DNA of 64,000 bases from Pectobacterium wasabiae CFBP 3304 (GTDB lineage: Bacteria > Pseudomonadota > Gammaproteobacteria > Enterobacterales > Enterobacteriaceae), in NCBI RefSeq assembly GCF_001742185.1, contig NZ_CP015750.1, positions 1,550,001-1,614,000 on the forward strand, read 5' to 3'. Shown piece after piece: positions 54,866 to 62,779 of the stretch; the stretch's first letter is position 1; every line of letters starts with the position of its first letter. A program made the position numbers and the translations under genes. The notes beneath the pieces were generated by a model. It made no database searches. It was not told the origin of the DNA and saw only the letters and a list, made by a program, of their open reading frames with translations.

Positions 54866-55768
54866 TTACTGCTTGAGTTTGGGGTCGAGAGCGTCACGCA
54901 AGCCGTCCCCCATCAGGTTAAACGCCAATACCGTCAGTAAGATTGCCACACCAGGGAACGTCACCACCCACCAGGCGCTTTGCGCAAACTGCAAAACGTC
55001 CGACAGCATGGTGCCCCATTCTGGCGTTGGCGGCTGTGCGCCCATACCGAGGAAACCCAAAGCAGCCATATCCAGAATGGCGTTAGAGAAGCCGAGAGAT
55101 GCCTGCACAATCAGCGGTGCCAGACAGTTAGGAAGAATGTTGACGAACATCTGGCGTGCCGAGCTGGCACCCGCCACGCGTGAAGCGGTGACGTAATCAC
55201 GGTTAACTTCCACCAGCACCGCCGCTCGCGTCAAACGGACATAGTGCGGCAACGCCACGAAGGTCAACGCCAGCGACGCATTCACAATGGAAGGCCCGAA
55301 GACGGCGACCAGTACCAGCGCCAGCAGCAGGCTTGGCAGTGCCAGCATGATATCGACGATACGCATGATGAGCGCATCGACCACCCCGCCGAAATATCCA
55401 GCCAGCAGGCCGAAGATCACCCCCAGCACCAGCGACAGCGCGACCACCAGACAGCCGACCAGCAGCGACAGGCGTGCGCCGTACATCAGACGGGACAGGA
55501 CATCACGCCCGACGTCATCCGTTCCCAGAATAAACTGCCAGCTTCCGCCCTCTTGCCAGACCGGCGGACGAAGCAGCGCATCGCGAAACTGCTCGGCAGG
55601 TAAGTGCGGTGCCAACACGTTGGCACCCATGGCGATAATCAGCATCAGTGCAACATACACCATGCCAACAACCGCCCCTTTGTTACGTTTAAAATAGTGC
55701 CAGAATTCCTGTAACGGGGTCATCGGCTTCGGCGCGCTGTTTACAACCGGTTCAGTGACATGTGTCAT
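54866..55768 (-). CDS. dppC: Dipeptide ABC transporter permease DppC
   Basis: DppC is one of the two permeases, with six predicted membrane segments and the EAA-type loop ([28 protein letters not shown]). The 300 residues match E. coli in length. It begins [27 protein letters not shown], typical of OppC/DppC proteins. It lies 12 bases after dppB. Confidence 0.97.
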   Translation of the reverse strand: MTHVTEPVVNSAPKPMTPLQEFWHYFKRNKGAVVGMVYVALMLIIAMGANVLAPHLPAEQFRDALLRPPVWQEGGSWQFILGTDDVGRDVLSRLMYGARLSLLVGCLVVALSLVLGVIFGLLAGYFGGVVDALIMRIVDIMLALPSLLLALVLVAVFGPSIVNASLALTFVALPHYVRLTRAAVLVEVNRDYVTASRVAGASSARQMFVNILPNCLAPLIVQASLGFSNAILDMAALGFLGMGAQPPTPEWGTMLSDVLQFAQSAWWVVTFPGVAILLTVLAFNLMGDGLRDALDPKLKQ

Positions 55769-55780
55769 CTTAGCCTCCCC

Positions 55781-56800
55781 TTATTTCTTGTGACGGATAC
55801 GTGGGTTAACCACGCCGTAGAGCACATCCACCAGCAGGTTAACCAGAATAATCATGGTTGCTACCAGCAGCACACCGCCCTGAACCACCGGATAGTCACG
55901 ACGCTGTAATGCATCGATCAGCCACCGCCCCAGCCCAGGCCAGGAGAAAATGGTTTCCGTCAGGATCGCCCCAGCCAGCATGGTGCCGACCTGCAAACCA
56001 ATCACTGTCACCACCGGCAGCATCGCATTACGCAACGCATGCACGACAATCACGCGCAGGCGGCTCAGCCCTTTGGCGCGGGCGGTACGAATGTAATCCT
56101 CGCCCAGCACTTCCAGCATCGCGGAGCGCGTCATACGCACAATCACCGCCAGCGGAATGGTGCCCAGCACGATAGCAGGCAGGATCATGTGTTCAACCGC
56201 GTCGATAAAGTCGCCTTTTTCGCCCCAGAACAGGGTGTCGATCAGCATAAAGCCGGTGAGCGGCATGCTGTCATCGAGGAAAATGGTATCGCTAACGCGT
56301 CCCGAAACGGGCGTCAGGTCGAGTTGAACGGAGACCAGCATAATCAGCATCATGCCCCACCAGAAGATAGGCATGGAGTAGCCCGTCAGCGCCAGTCCAA
56401 CAGAAGTATGATCGAAAATGGAACCGCGTTTGACCGCAGCCAATACGCCAACCGGAATCCCAACAGCGATAGCAAACAGCATCGCACAGACACCCAGTTC
56501 CAGCGTCGCTTTGAAGCGAGGCACAAATTCTTCCCACACGGGGATACGACTCTTGAGGGAGATCCCCAGATCGCCCTGCAACACACCGCCGATATAGTGG
56601 ATGTATTGCTGCCAAAGCGGCTTATCCAGCCCCATTTCAGCCAGCAATTGCGCATGGCGCTCGGCGGAAATACCGCGTTCCCCCGCCATGATCATGACCG
56701 GGTCGCCCGGAATCATGTGCACGAAGGCAAAGGTCAACAGGGTGATACCAATAAACGTTGGGATAACAAGCCCCAAACGCCGGAGTATGAACTGCAACAT
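55781..56800 (-). CDS. dppB: Dipeptide ABC transporter permease DppB
   Basis: DppB is the first permease of the importer. The 339 residues (equal to E. coli) start MLQFILRRLGLVIPTFIGITLLTFAFVHMIPGDPV, contain the EAA loop RTARAKGLSRLRVIVVHALRNAMLPV and end NLLVDVLYGVVNPRIRHKK. It follows dppA after a 234-base gap with an attenuator-like hairpin. Confidence 0.97.
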   Translation of the reverse strand: MLQFILRRLGLVIPTFIGITLLTFAFVHMIPGDPVMIMAGERGISAERHAQLLAEMGLDKPLWQQYIHYIGGVLQGDLGISLKSRIPVWEEFVPRFKATLELGVCAMLFAIAVGIPVGVLAAVKRGSIFDHTSVGLALTGYSMPIFWWGMMLIMLVSVQLDLTPVSGRVSDTIFLDDSMPLTGFMLIDTLFWGEKGDFIDAVEHMILPAIVLGTIPLAVIVRMTRSAMLEVLGEDYIRTARAKGLSRLRVIVVHALRNAMLPVVTVIGLQVGTMLAGAILTETIFSWPGLGRWLIDALQRRDYPVVQGGVLLVATMIILVNLLVDVLYGVVNPRIRHKK

Positions 56801-56955
56801 ATCCCGAACTCTCTATTCATGCCCGTTGGCTCATTGGCCATCAGGCTTATCATTGCTCACAGCTAAAAAATCGCCAGGCGCGATTTTAAACGTCGTGTGC
56901 GACGGCCCGCAGGGTAGCGGGCAGGGAAGGCAACCATAAAAGTTTAACGGGCAAG

Positions 56956-57006
56956 AAACCCCGCCTCCACGGCTCCTCTAACGAGAAACTGCAAGGTCGG
57001 GGTTTT
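56956..57006 (-). terminator. dppA-dppB intergenic terminator/attenuator
   Basis: On the minus strand AAACCCCG pairs with CGGGGTTT across a 34-base loop, right after the dppA stop. It should reduce read-through, so that binding protein is made in excess over the permease. Confidence 0.7.
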
Positions 57007-57034
57007 CAATGTCCGTGAAAATCGAGTGGCTGAC

Positions 57035-58642
57035 TTAATCCAACGTCACGTTGTTGAAGCTATGCACGCCACGCGGCTGCACCACATAGCCTTTCACGTT
57101 TTTACGGACTGGCTCGTACACGGTGGAGTGCGCGACAATCAGCGCCGGAGCCTGATCGTGCATCACAACCTGCGCCTGCTTGTACAATTCAATACGTTTT
57201 TCGTGATCGGAAACGGCACGCGCCGGCTGGATCAGGTCTTCAAACGGCTTGTAGCACCACTTGGAGTAGTTGGAGCCATTTTTAGCTGCGTCGCAACTGA
57301 ACAGGGTTGCGAAGAAGTTATCTGGGTCCCCATTGTCGCCAGTCCAGCCCATCAGCACGGTCTGGTGCTCGCCGTCTTTCGCGCGCTTCAGATACTCGCC
57401 CCACTCGTAGGTGACGATCTTGGCTTTCACACCCACTTTCGCCCAGTCGGACTGAATCATTTCCGCCATACGACGTGCGTTCGGGTTGTACGGACGCTGT
57501 ACCGGCATTGCCCACAGATCGATAGAGAAGCCGTCAGCCATACCCGCTTCTTTCAGCAGGGCTTTCGCTTTCTCAGGATCGTAGCTGTAGTCTTTAACGT
57601 CGTTGTTGTAGCCCCACATGGTCGGCGGGATCAGGTTGGTTGCTGCTTGACCAGCCCCCTGATAGACCGCTTCGATGATGGCAGACTTGTTGACCGCATA
57701 GTTCAGCGCCTGGCGAATCTTGACGTTATCCAGCGGTTTTTTCTCAACGTTATAGGACAGATAGCCGACATTCAGGCCTGGCTGTTCCATCAACGTGATA
57801 TTTTTATCTTCTTTCATACGGGCAAGATCGGCCGGATTTGGATACGGCATGATCTGGCATTCATCTTTTTGCAGCTTGGCGTAACGCACAGACGCATCCG
57901 GCGTGATGGAGAAGACCAGACGATCGACGCCCGGCTTGCTGCCCCAGAAGCCCTCAAAGGCTTTGTACAAAATACGGGAATCTTTCTGGTACTGCTGTAG
58001 CTGGAACGGGCCTGTACCAATTGGGTTCAGGTCAATCTTCTCCGGCGTACCGGCTTTCAGCATCTTATCCGCGTATTCCGCAGACATGATAGAAGCGAAG
58101 TCCATCGCCAGGTTTGCCAGGAATGGCGCTTCAGGGCGGCTCAGCACAAAGCGAACGGTATAATCGTCTACTTTTTCGATTTTGCTAACCAGCTCTGGCA
58201 TACCCATACCTTGGTAGTATTCATAGCTGCCGCCAGAAACTTTATGGTACGGGTGGTTGGCATCCTGCTGACGCATGAAGGAGAAAATCACGTCATCGGC
58301 ATTGAATTCACGGGAAGGTTTGAAATCCTTGTTATCTTGCCATTTCACGCCTTTGCGCAAATGGAAGGTATACGTTTTGCCGTCTTCGCTAATATCCCAT
58401 TTTTCAGCCAAACCTGGACCGGTGTCCGTGGTGCCGTCTTTAAATTCCACCAGACGGTTATAAATAGGAATAGAGCTGGCATCAAACGTCGTACCGGAGG
58501 TGAACAACTGTGGGTTAAAACCTTCCGGAGAGCCTTCTGAGCAGTAAACCAGCGTTTTTGCCTGAACGCCCGCAGCGACGGACAGGGCGAGCAAGCCGAG
58601 GCCGAACTTCAACACCCTTGATTTAACCAGGGATTTTTCCAT
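57035..58642 (-). CDS. dppA: Periplasmic dipeptide-binding protein DppA
   Basis: DppA captures dipeptides (and heme in E. coli) in the periplasm for DppBCDF. The 535 residues equal E. coli DppA. A signal peptide ends at AAGVQA, and the mature start KTLVYCSEGSPEGFNPQLFTSGTTFDAS has the family disulfide Cys, then GTGPFQLQQYQKDSRILYKAFEGFW and NVGYLSYNVEKKPLDNVKIRQALNYA. A GGAG ribosome site precedes the ATG. It is likely repressed by the sRNA GcvB through a target in its leader. Confidence 0.97.
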   Translation of the reverse strand: MEKSLVKSRVLKFGLGLLALSVAAGVQAKTLVYCSEGSPEGFNPQLFTSGTTFDASSIPIYNRLVEFKDGTTDTGPGLAEKWDISEDGKTYTFHLRKGVKWQDNKDFKPSREFNADDVIFSFMRQQDANHPYHKVSGGSYEYYQGMGMPELVSKIEKVDDYTVRFVLSRPEAPFLANLAMDFASIMSAEYADKMLKAGTPEKIDLNPIGTGPFQLQQYQKDSRILYKAFEGFWGSKPGVDRLVFSITPDASVRYAKLQKDECQIMPYPNPADLARMKEDKNITLMEQPGLNVGYLSYNVEKKPLDNVKIRQALNYAVNKSAIIEAVYQGAGQAATNLIPPTMWGYNNDVKDYSYDPEKAKALLKEAGMADGFSIDLWAMPVQRPYNPNARRMAEMIQSDWAKVGVKAKIVTYEWGEYLKRAKDGEHQTVLMGWTGDNGDPDNFFATLFSCDAAKNGSNYSKWCYKPFEDLIQPARAVSDHEKRIELYKQAQVVMHDQAPALIVAHSTVYEPVRKNVKGYVVQPRGVHSFNNVTLD

Positions 58643-58664
58643 TACTTATGCTCCATTGTGGATG

Positions 58665-58672
58665 ATGTTGTG
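58665..58672 (-). promoter_or_regulatory. GcvB sRNA target in the dppA leader
   Basis: The minus strand reads CACAACAT 23-30 bases before the dppA ATG, an exact match to the GcvB R1 target consensus CACAACAY. dppA is a known GcvB target in Salmonella and E. coli. gcvB itself is not in the window. Confidence 0.65.
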
Positions 58673-59086
58673 TGCTATACCCGTCCGACGCCAAGCTGCA
58701 TACACGTTAACCCTGTGGTTAAAAACACGATCGTTAAAAGCGCGATCGAAAAAACGCAGGTGTTAACAACGTTGATGTCCTGTCATGCATCTCGAAATCA
58801 ATTGGGTAGGGTTGGGCAGACCTGTATTTTTACGTGCTGCGGTCTGTACCCTGTCGCCCGAAGGCAAAATTAAAATACTGGGGGAGGAATCGTGGTCACC
58901 AGAACAAACCGTCGCCACGCTATTCAATATAGTCATAATAACGACAACCTATACCTTGAAGCGTCACAACCCGTTCACGGGTGCTGAATGAAGACGTAGG
59001 ATCATTCAAACAAGCCGCTGCTTTCCTCCTTATATCCCTATGGCTATCCCAATTTCTCAACAGATGGCGGTGACGTCAATATAAGC

Positions 59087-59120
59087 TGTAAGGATTTACA
59101 AAAATTCCTTACATTTTATT
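59087..59120 (+). terminator. Terminator-like hairpin in the gene-poor region
   Basis: TGTAAGGA pairs with TCCTTACA across 11 bases, followed by TTTTATT. No gene ends here on the plus strand, so it might mark the 3' end of an unannotated transcript. Confidence 0.4.
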
Positions 59121-59788
59121 AATATATAAAATACAGCTCTATCACATAATTTAAGTCGTATATTTTGTGATTTTTTAAAAAACTAGCGATAAAAACCTAC
59201 GCATTGTCTACTAAAAGAAATTATCACCATTAAAAAAACTATGGTCATCTGGTCTTACATGTCCAAGATCTGAGCACTATTTTTTGTTAAAAACGTTAAC
59301 AACAGGTGAAAATTCTGAAAGATGATAAGAAATTCTGATATTCACCATGACGCCATAAGGCGTTGAATGACTATCTACGCTACATAAAAAAACTTTGCTT
59401 TCTCCTCTTCGACGAGCCAAAAACCTACTCCACTGCATTCTTTGTCTATATCGATGAGGTGCCCGTTGCTGGATACCATCCACCAGATAAAAGCATAGAT
59501 AAAAAAGCGGATGAAGCAGGATCGGAGACTCATTCTGCCCACGGTATCTTCGGCAAGGGCCATACCCACGAGAAAATGATATTGCTCAATAATTAATTGG
59601 GTATTTTAGTTAAATAAATATTTTCATTAAAATGGAACACGCTATTTACTTATTCTCATAAAGTGGTATTTTTTCATCTCATGATTCATCTCCCTTCTCT
59701 TTTTAATTCCTCAACCCCCATTAATAATTATTTTAATTACAAAAAAATGACGTAAGTTATTTAAAATAGAGTTGCTGATAAGTTCACA

Positions 59789-59807
59789 AATACGTAATTA
59801 ACGTATT
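59789..59807. promoter_or_regulatory. Palindrome upstream of the 2-hydroxycarboxylate transporter
   Basis: AATACGT-AATTA-ACGTATT has perfect 7-bp arms and lies about 290 bases before the transporter ATG. It is a candidate operator; the protein that binds is unknown. Confidence 0.4.
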
Positions 59808-60095
59808 ATTTTTAACATTCACTCATGCTAGATTACCCTCAGAAGTGGTTCACTGTTAAATAACATCCATCATTTTTTATCTTTTTGTTACCAATTGATA
59901 AAAAACAAAAAAAACGTATTTTTCTGCTTTCTGATAATAAACATCCCGCCGCCACCGGCATTAGTGACGCTCGATAAATATACAGTCATCGATGAAAAAA
60001 CGTCACGACCCATGTCGATAACGATGCACCATCAATATCGTAACGGCAGGGATGTAATTTCTTTCTGTACCAACTGTCCTAGCAGGGTGAATATA

Positions 60096-61439
60096 ATGAA
60101 AAAAACTGAAACTGATATTTTATGTGAGAACGATCTCGCTCTGGAAACACAGTCATCGTTTATCGGCGACTTCTTTAAAAAGAAAATTGGCTCCGTTCCC
60201 GTTGCACTGTTTATAGCAATTGCCGCGATTGTCGCTATCGCTGCCTATGAGGGATATTTGCCTAAAAACATGATTGGCGGTTTCGCCGTCATCATGACGA
60301 TGGGTTTTTTACTCGCGCACATTGGCAGCAACATTCCCGTATTCAAAGATATCGGCGGACCGGCGATTCTGTGCCTCATGGTACCTTCCGTTATGGTGTA
60401 CTTTAATTTATTCAATGACAACACCATGAAAACCGTACACCTGTTGATGAAAGAGGCGAATTTCCTGTATTTCGTCATCGCCTGTCTGGTGGTCGGCAGT
60501 ATCTTGGGTATGAACCGCAAAATCCTGATTCAGGGGATGGTGCGTATGTTCGTTCCGCTGGTCATCGGCACCGCGACAGCGCTGGCAACCGGTTTGCTGG
60601 TCGGTAAGTTGTGCGGTTACAGCGTCTATCACACCTTCTTCTTCATTATCGTGCCAATCATCGGTGGGGGTATTGGTGAAGGTATCCTGCCGCTGTCCCT
60701 CGCCTACTCTGCCATTCTGGGACAAAGCCCAGACGTTTATGTCGCTCAGCTAGCCCCCGCTGCCGTTGTCGGTAACATCTTCGCAATTCTGTGTGCTGGC
60801 GTGCTGTCTCGTCTCGGTATGCGCCGTAAGGATCTAACCGGTGAAGGCCGTCTGGTTCGCAGCGATGAAGACAACGCGATGTTTGCCGTAAACGACGCGC
60901 CAAAACCGGTCGATTTTCATCTGATGGGCGGCGGGCTGCTGATGATTTGCGCCTTCTTCATCGTCGGTGGCCTGTTTGAGAAACTGGTTCACATCCCTGG
61001 CCCGGTTCTGATGATTCTGATCGCCGTCTTCTGCAAATATGGACGTGTTATTCCTGCCATTATGGAAACCGGTGCACACAGCGTTTACAAGTTCGTATCT
61101 AGCTCTCTGGTGTGGCCGCTGATGATCGGGCTTGGCATGCTGTATATTCCGCTGGAGAGCGTCGTCGCGGTATTCTCTGTGGGTTATGTGATCGTCTGTG
61201 GTTCTGTGGTGCTGTCCATGGCGCTGGTGAGCTTCCTGATTGCACCTTACCTGAACATGTACCCGATTGAGGCTTCTATCGTAACCACCTGCCACAGCGG
61301 GCTGGGTGGTACCGGTGACGTAGCAATTCTGTCTGCCTCTAACCGTATGTCTCTGATGCCGTTCGCACAGATCGCTACCCGTATCGGCGGCGCGTCTACC
61401 GTCATCGCCGCTACGCTGCTGTTGGGCTGGGCTGCCTGA
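60096..61439 (+). CDS. 2-hydroxycarboxylate transporter (malate/citrate type, 2HCT family)
   Basis: This 447-residue sodium or proton symporter belongs to the 2HCT family (CitS, MaeN, CimH), which carries citrate and/or malate. Two GGxG-type reentrant loops are visible: PIIGGGIGEGILPLS near residue 195 and HSGLGGTGDVAILSASNRMSLMPFAQI near residue 410. The family start is a hydrophilic segment followed by GSVPVALFIAIAAIVAIAAY. I chose the ATG at 60096 with GCAGGGTG before it; the open frame extends to 59895 but the added 67 residues look non-coding. Malate versus citrate cannot be decided by sight. The dcuRS genes lie close by on the other strand. Confidence 0.9.
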   Translation: MKKTETDILCENDLALETQSSFIGDFFKKKIGSVPVALFIAIAAIVAIAAYEGYLPKNMIGGFAVIMTMGFLLAHIGSNIPVFKDIGGPAILCLMVPSVMVYFNLFNDNTMKTVHLLMKEANFLYFVIACLVVGSILGMNRKILIQGMVRMFVPLVIGTATALATGLLVGKLCGYSVYHTFFFIIVPIIGGGIGEGILPLSLAYSAILGQSPDVYVAQLAPAAVVGNIFAILCAGVLSRLGMRRKDLTGEGRLVRSDEDNAMFAVNDAPKPVDFHLMGGGLLMICAFFIVGGLFEKLVHIPGPVLMILIAVFCKYGRVIPAIMETGAHSVYKFVSSSLVWPLMIGLGMLYIPLESVVAVFSVGYVIVCGSVVLSMALVSFLIAPYLNMYPIEASIVTTCHSGLGGTGDVAILSASNRMSLMPFAQIATRIGGASTVIAATLLLGWAA

Positions 61440-61458
61440 TTTAGCTCTCTAGTATCAC

Positions 61459-61489
61459 GGTTTCCCCCAATCAGGGGGAAACCTTATTG
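61459..61489 (+). terminator. Terminator after the 2HCT transporter
   Basis: GGTTTCCCCC-AATCA-GGGGGAAACC is a perfect 10-bp stem followed by TTATT, 19 bases past the stop codon. Confidence 0.85.
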
Positions 61490-61526
61490 AATGCAGAACT
61501 ACGCTAATCACCCATCAACCGCGTTC

Positions 61527-61802
61527 TTATCTAACCTTTTTGAAAATGATCAGAATCAGGATCACACTAATTGGGAAACCAATTAGTGTGGCTGAATACA
61601 TGGAGTTCATAGACTCTTGTATATCAGCCAATATCGCAAAATGGTATTCAACTGACACTGTTTTATCAGGTAACGAAACCATTCTTTCCTTATCTTGAAC
61701 ATGTCCAAAAGAAAAAATGGCAATGCTAATCAAATAAAAAAAAGAGACAAGGCAAATACTGCCCCATCGAATAAATGCTTTGCACTTATTTGTTAACATC
61801 AT
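61527..61802 (-). CDS. Small two-TM hypothetical membrane protein
   Basis: I do not recognise this 91-residue protein. It has two membrane segments (IRWGSICLVSFFYLISIAIFSFG and MYSATLIGFPISVILILIIFKK) joined by a polar loop of about 40 residues. Its start ATGATG overlaps the last 17 bases of the preceding small gene, so the pair is translationally coupled. The composition is AT-rich compared with its neighbours. Confidence 0.5.
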   Translation of the reverse strand: MMLTNKCKAFIRWGSICLVSFFYLISIAIFSFGHVQDKERMVSLPDKTVSVEYHFAILADIQESMNSMYSATLIGFPISVILILIIFKKVR

Positions 61803-61974
61803 ACATACCGTCTAATAAGCCACCGATAGTACCGCCAGAATAAGGCGAAATGTTACCTATACCAGAAACAACCTCGGACACGACTCTTAACGCAGTATCT
61901 TCGCTTATCGGTGTGTAATTATCAGTATTCGGGTACTGCTTTCTAAACTCACTGGTCATATCAACAACAAGCAT
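61786..61974 (-). CDS. Small hypothetical protein upstream of the two-TM protein
   Basis: This 62-residue frame (MLVVDMTSEFRKQYPNT..., ending GIGNISPYSGGTIGGLLDGMYDVNK) starts 11 bases past the dcuR terminator hairpin, which leaves no room for a promoter. It could be the 3' remnant of a longer gene, or a small gene read from dcuSR read-through. The Gly-rich hydrophobic end resembles pore-forming or bacteriocin-type tails, but that is speculation. Confidence 0.4.
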   Translation of the reverse strand: MLVVDMTSEFRKQYPNTDNYTPISEDTALRVVSEVVSGIGNISPYSGGTIGGLLDGMYDVNK

Positions 61975-61984
61975 CGTGTATAAG

Positions 61985-62012
61985 AACAAGGCGGGATCGC
62001 TCCCGCCTTGTT
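61985..62012 (-). terminator. dcuSR terminator
   Basis: AACAAGGCGGGA-TCGC-TCCCGCCTTGTT is a perfect 12-bp palindrome located 45 bases past the dcuR stop. The minus strand continues CTTAT. Confidence 0.8.
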
Positions 62013-62056
62013 TCTGTTTCTGCCAGCTTTATCCGTAGCTATTTATTCACAGCTCT

Positions 62057-62779
62057 TCACTCACAGTACTGACGCAGTGAGTCCTGCTTTTCTGGCAACA
62101 GGCGATACAGGTAAACCGGCCGTCCCGTCGAACCGTACAGAATATTGGTGGTCAGGATATTGGTGTCAGACAGGTAAATCAGGTATTTACGGCAGGAAAC
62201 GCGGGAAATGCCAATCGCATTGGCCAGCATTTCGGTAGAGAACTCGATACCCTGATTGCCTTCAATCCACTCGCAGACGGTACGCAATGTCAGGCTGGTC
62301 AGCCCTTTCGGCAATTTCTTGCGCTCACTGGCCGTGCTACCGCTGGTGCGGCGAATCAGACTATCAATGTCCGACTGCGCAACGAAATCGCGGTGCTTGA
62401 ACAAGTTCGCTTCTTCGCGATAGGCGGTAAGCGCCTGTTCGAAACGCGAGAACTGGAAAGGCTTGATCAGATAATCCACCACGCCATAGTGCAGTGCTTT
62501 TTTGATGGTATACACGTCGCTGGCAGAAGAGATGATGATGACATCCGTCTTTTCACTGAATTCACGGATAGTCGGCAACAGATCCAGTCCATTATCCTGC
62601 TGCATGTAAATATCCAGCAGTACCAAATCAATTTCCGAGTCAGGTTGCATCAGCAGGTTACGCGCCTGCTGCAACGTGGGGACGGTCGCATAGCAGCTAA
62701 ATCCAGAAACCTGGTTCAGATAAGATTTGTTAAGCTCTGCAACCATGGCATCGTCATCAACAATCAGTACATTAATCAT
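62057..62779 (-). CDS. dcuR: C4-dicarboxylate response regulator DcuR
   Basis: DcuR is the response regulator of the DcuSR system; in E. coli it activates dctA, dcuB and fumarate respiration genes when C4-dicarboxylates or citrate are present. The 240-residue protein follows E. coli DcuR: MINVLIVDDDAMVAELNKSYL, phospho-acceptor Asp in LVLLDIYMQQDNGLDLLP near residue 56, HYGVVDYLIKPFQFSRF, and the C-terminal HTH STEMLANAIGISRVSCRKYLIYL. The start at 62779 overlaps the dcuS stop by eight bases; the open frame extends to 62866 inside dcuS. Confidence 0.94.
   Translation of the reverse strand: MINVLIVDDDAMVAELNKSYLNQVSGFSCYATVPTLQQARNLLMQPDSEIDLVLLDIYMQQDNGLDLLPTIREFSEKTDVIIISSASDVYTIKKALHYGVVDYLIKPFQFSRFEQALTAYREEANLFKHRDFVAQSDIDSLIRRTSGSTASERKKLPKGLTSLTLRTVCEWIEGNQGIEFSTEMLANAIGISRVSCRKYLIYLSDTNILTTNILYGSTGRPVYLYRLLPEKQDSLRQYCE

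Larger units (their letters stand above)
58673..60095. other. Gene-poor region between dppA and the 2-hydroxycarboxylate transporter
   Basis: More than 1.4 kb holds no gene I can support. A 77-codon frame at 59363-59596 starts only with TTG and lacks a ribosome site, and the opposite strand is equally open. A hairpin TGTAAGGA/TCCTTACA (59087-59113) is followed by TTTTATT and resembles a terminator. A palindrome AATACGT-AATTA-ACGTATT (59789-59807) lies in the promoter-proximal part. The region is AT-rich and may hold decayed genes or an undescribed small RNA. Confidence 0.5.

Noticed and set aside
59363..59596. 77-codon open frame in the gene-poor region
   Set aside because: Only a TTG start, no ribosome site, and the opposite strand is equally open; not supported as a gene.
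59895..60095. N-terminal extension of the 2HCT transporter
   Set aside because: The added 67 residues are not family-like and the ATG at 60096 has a proper ribosome site.
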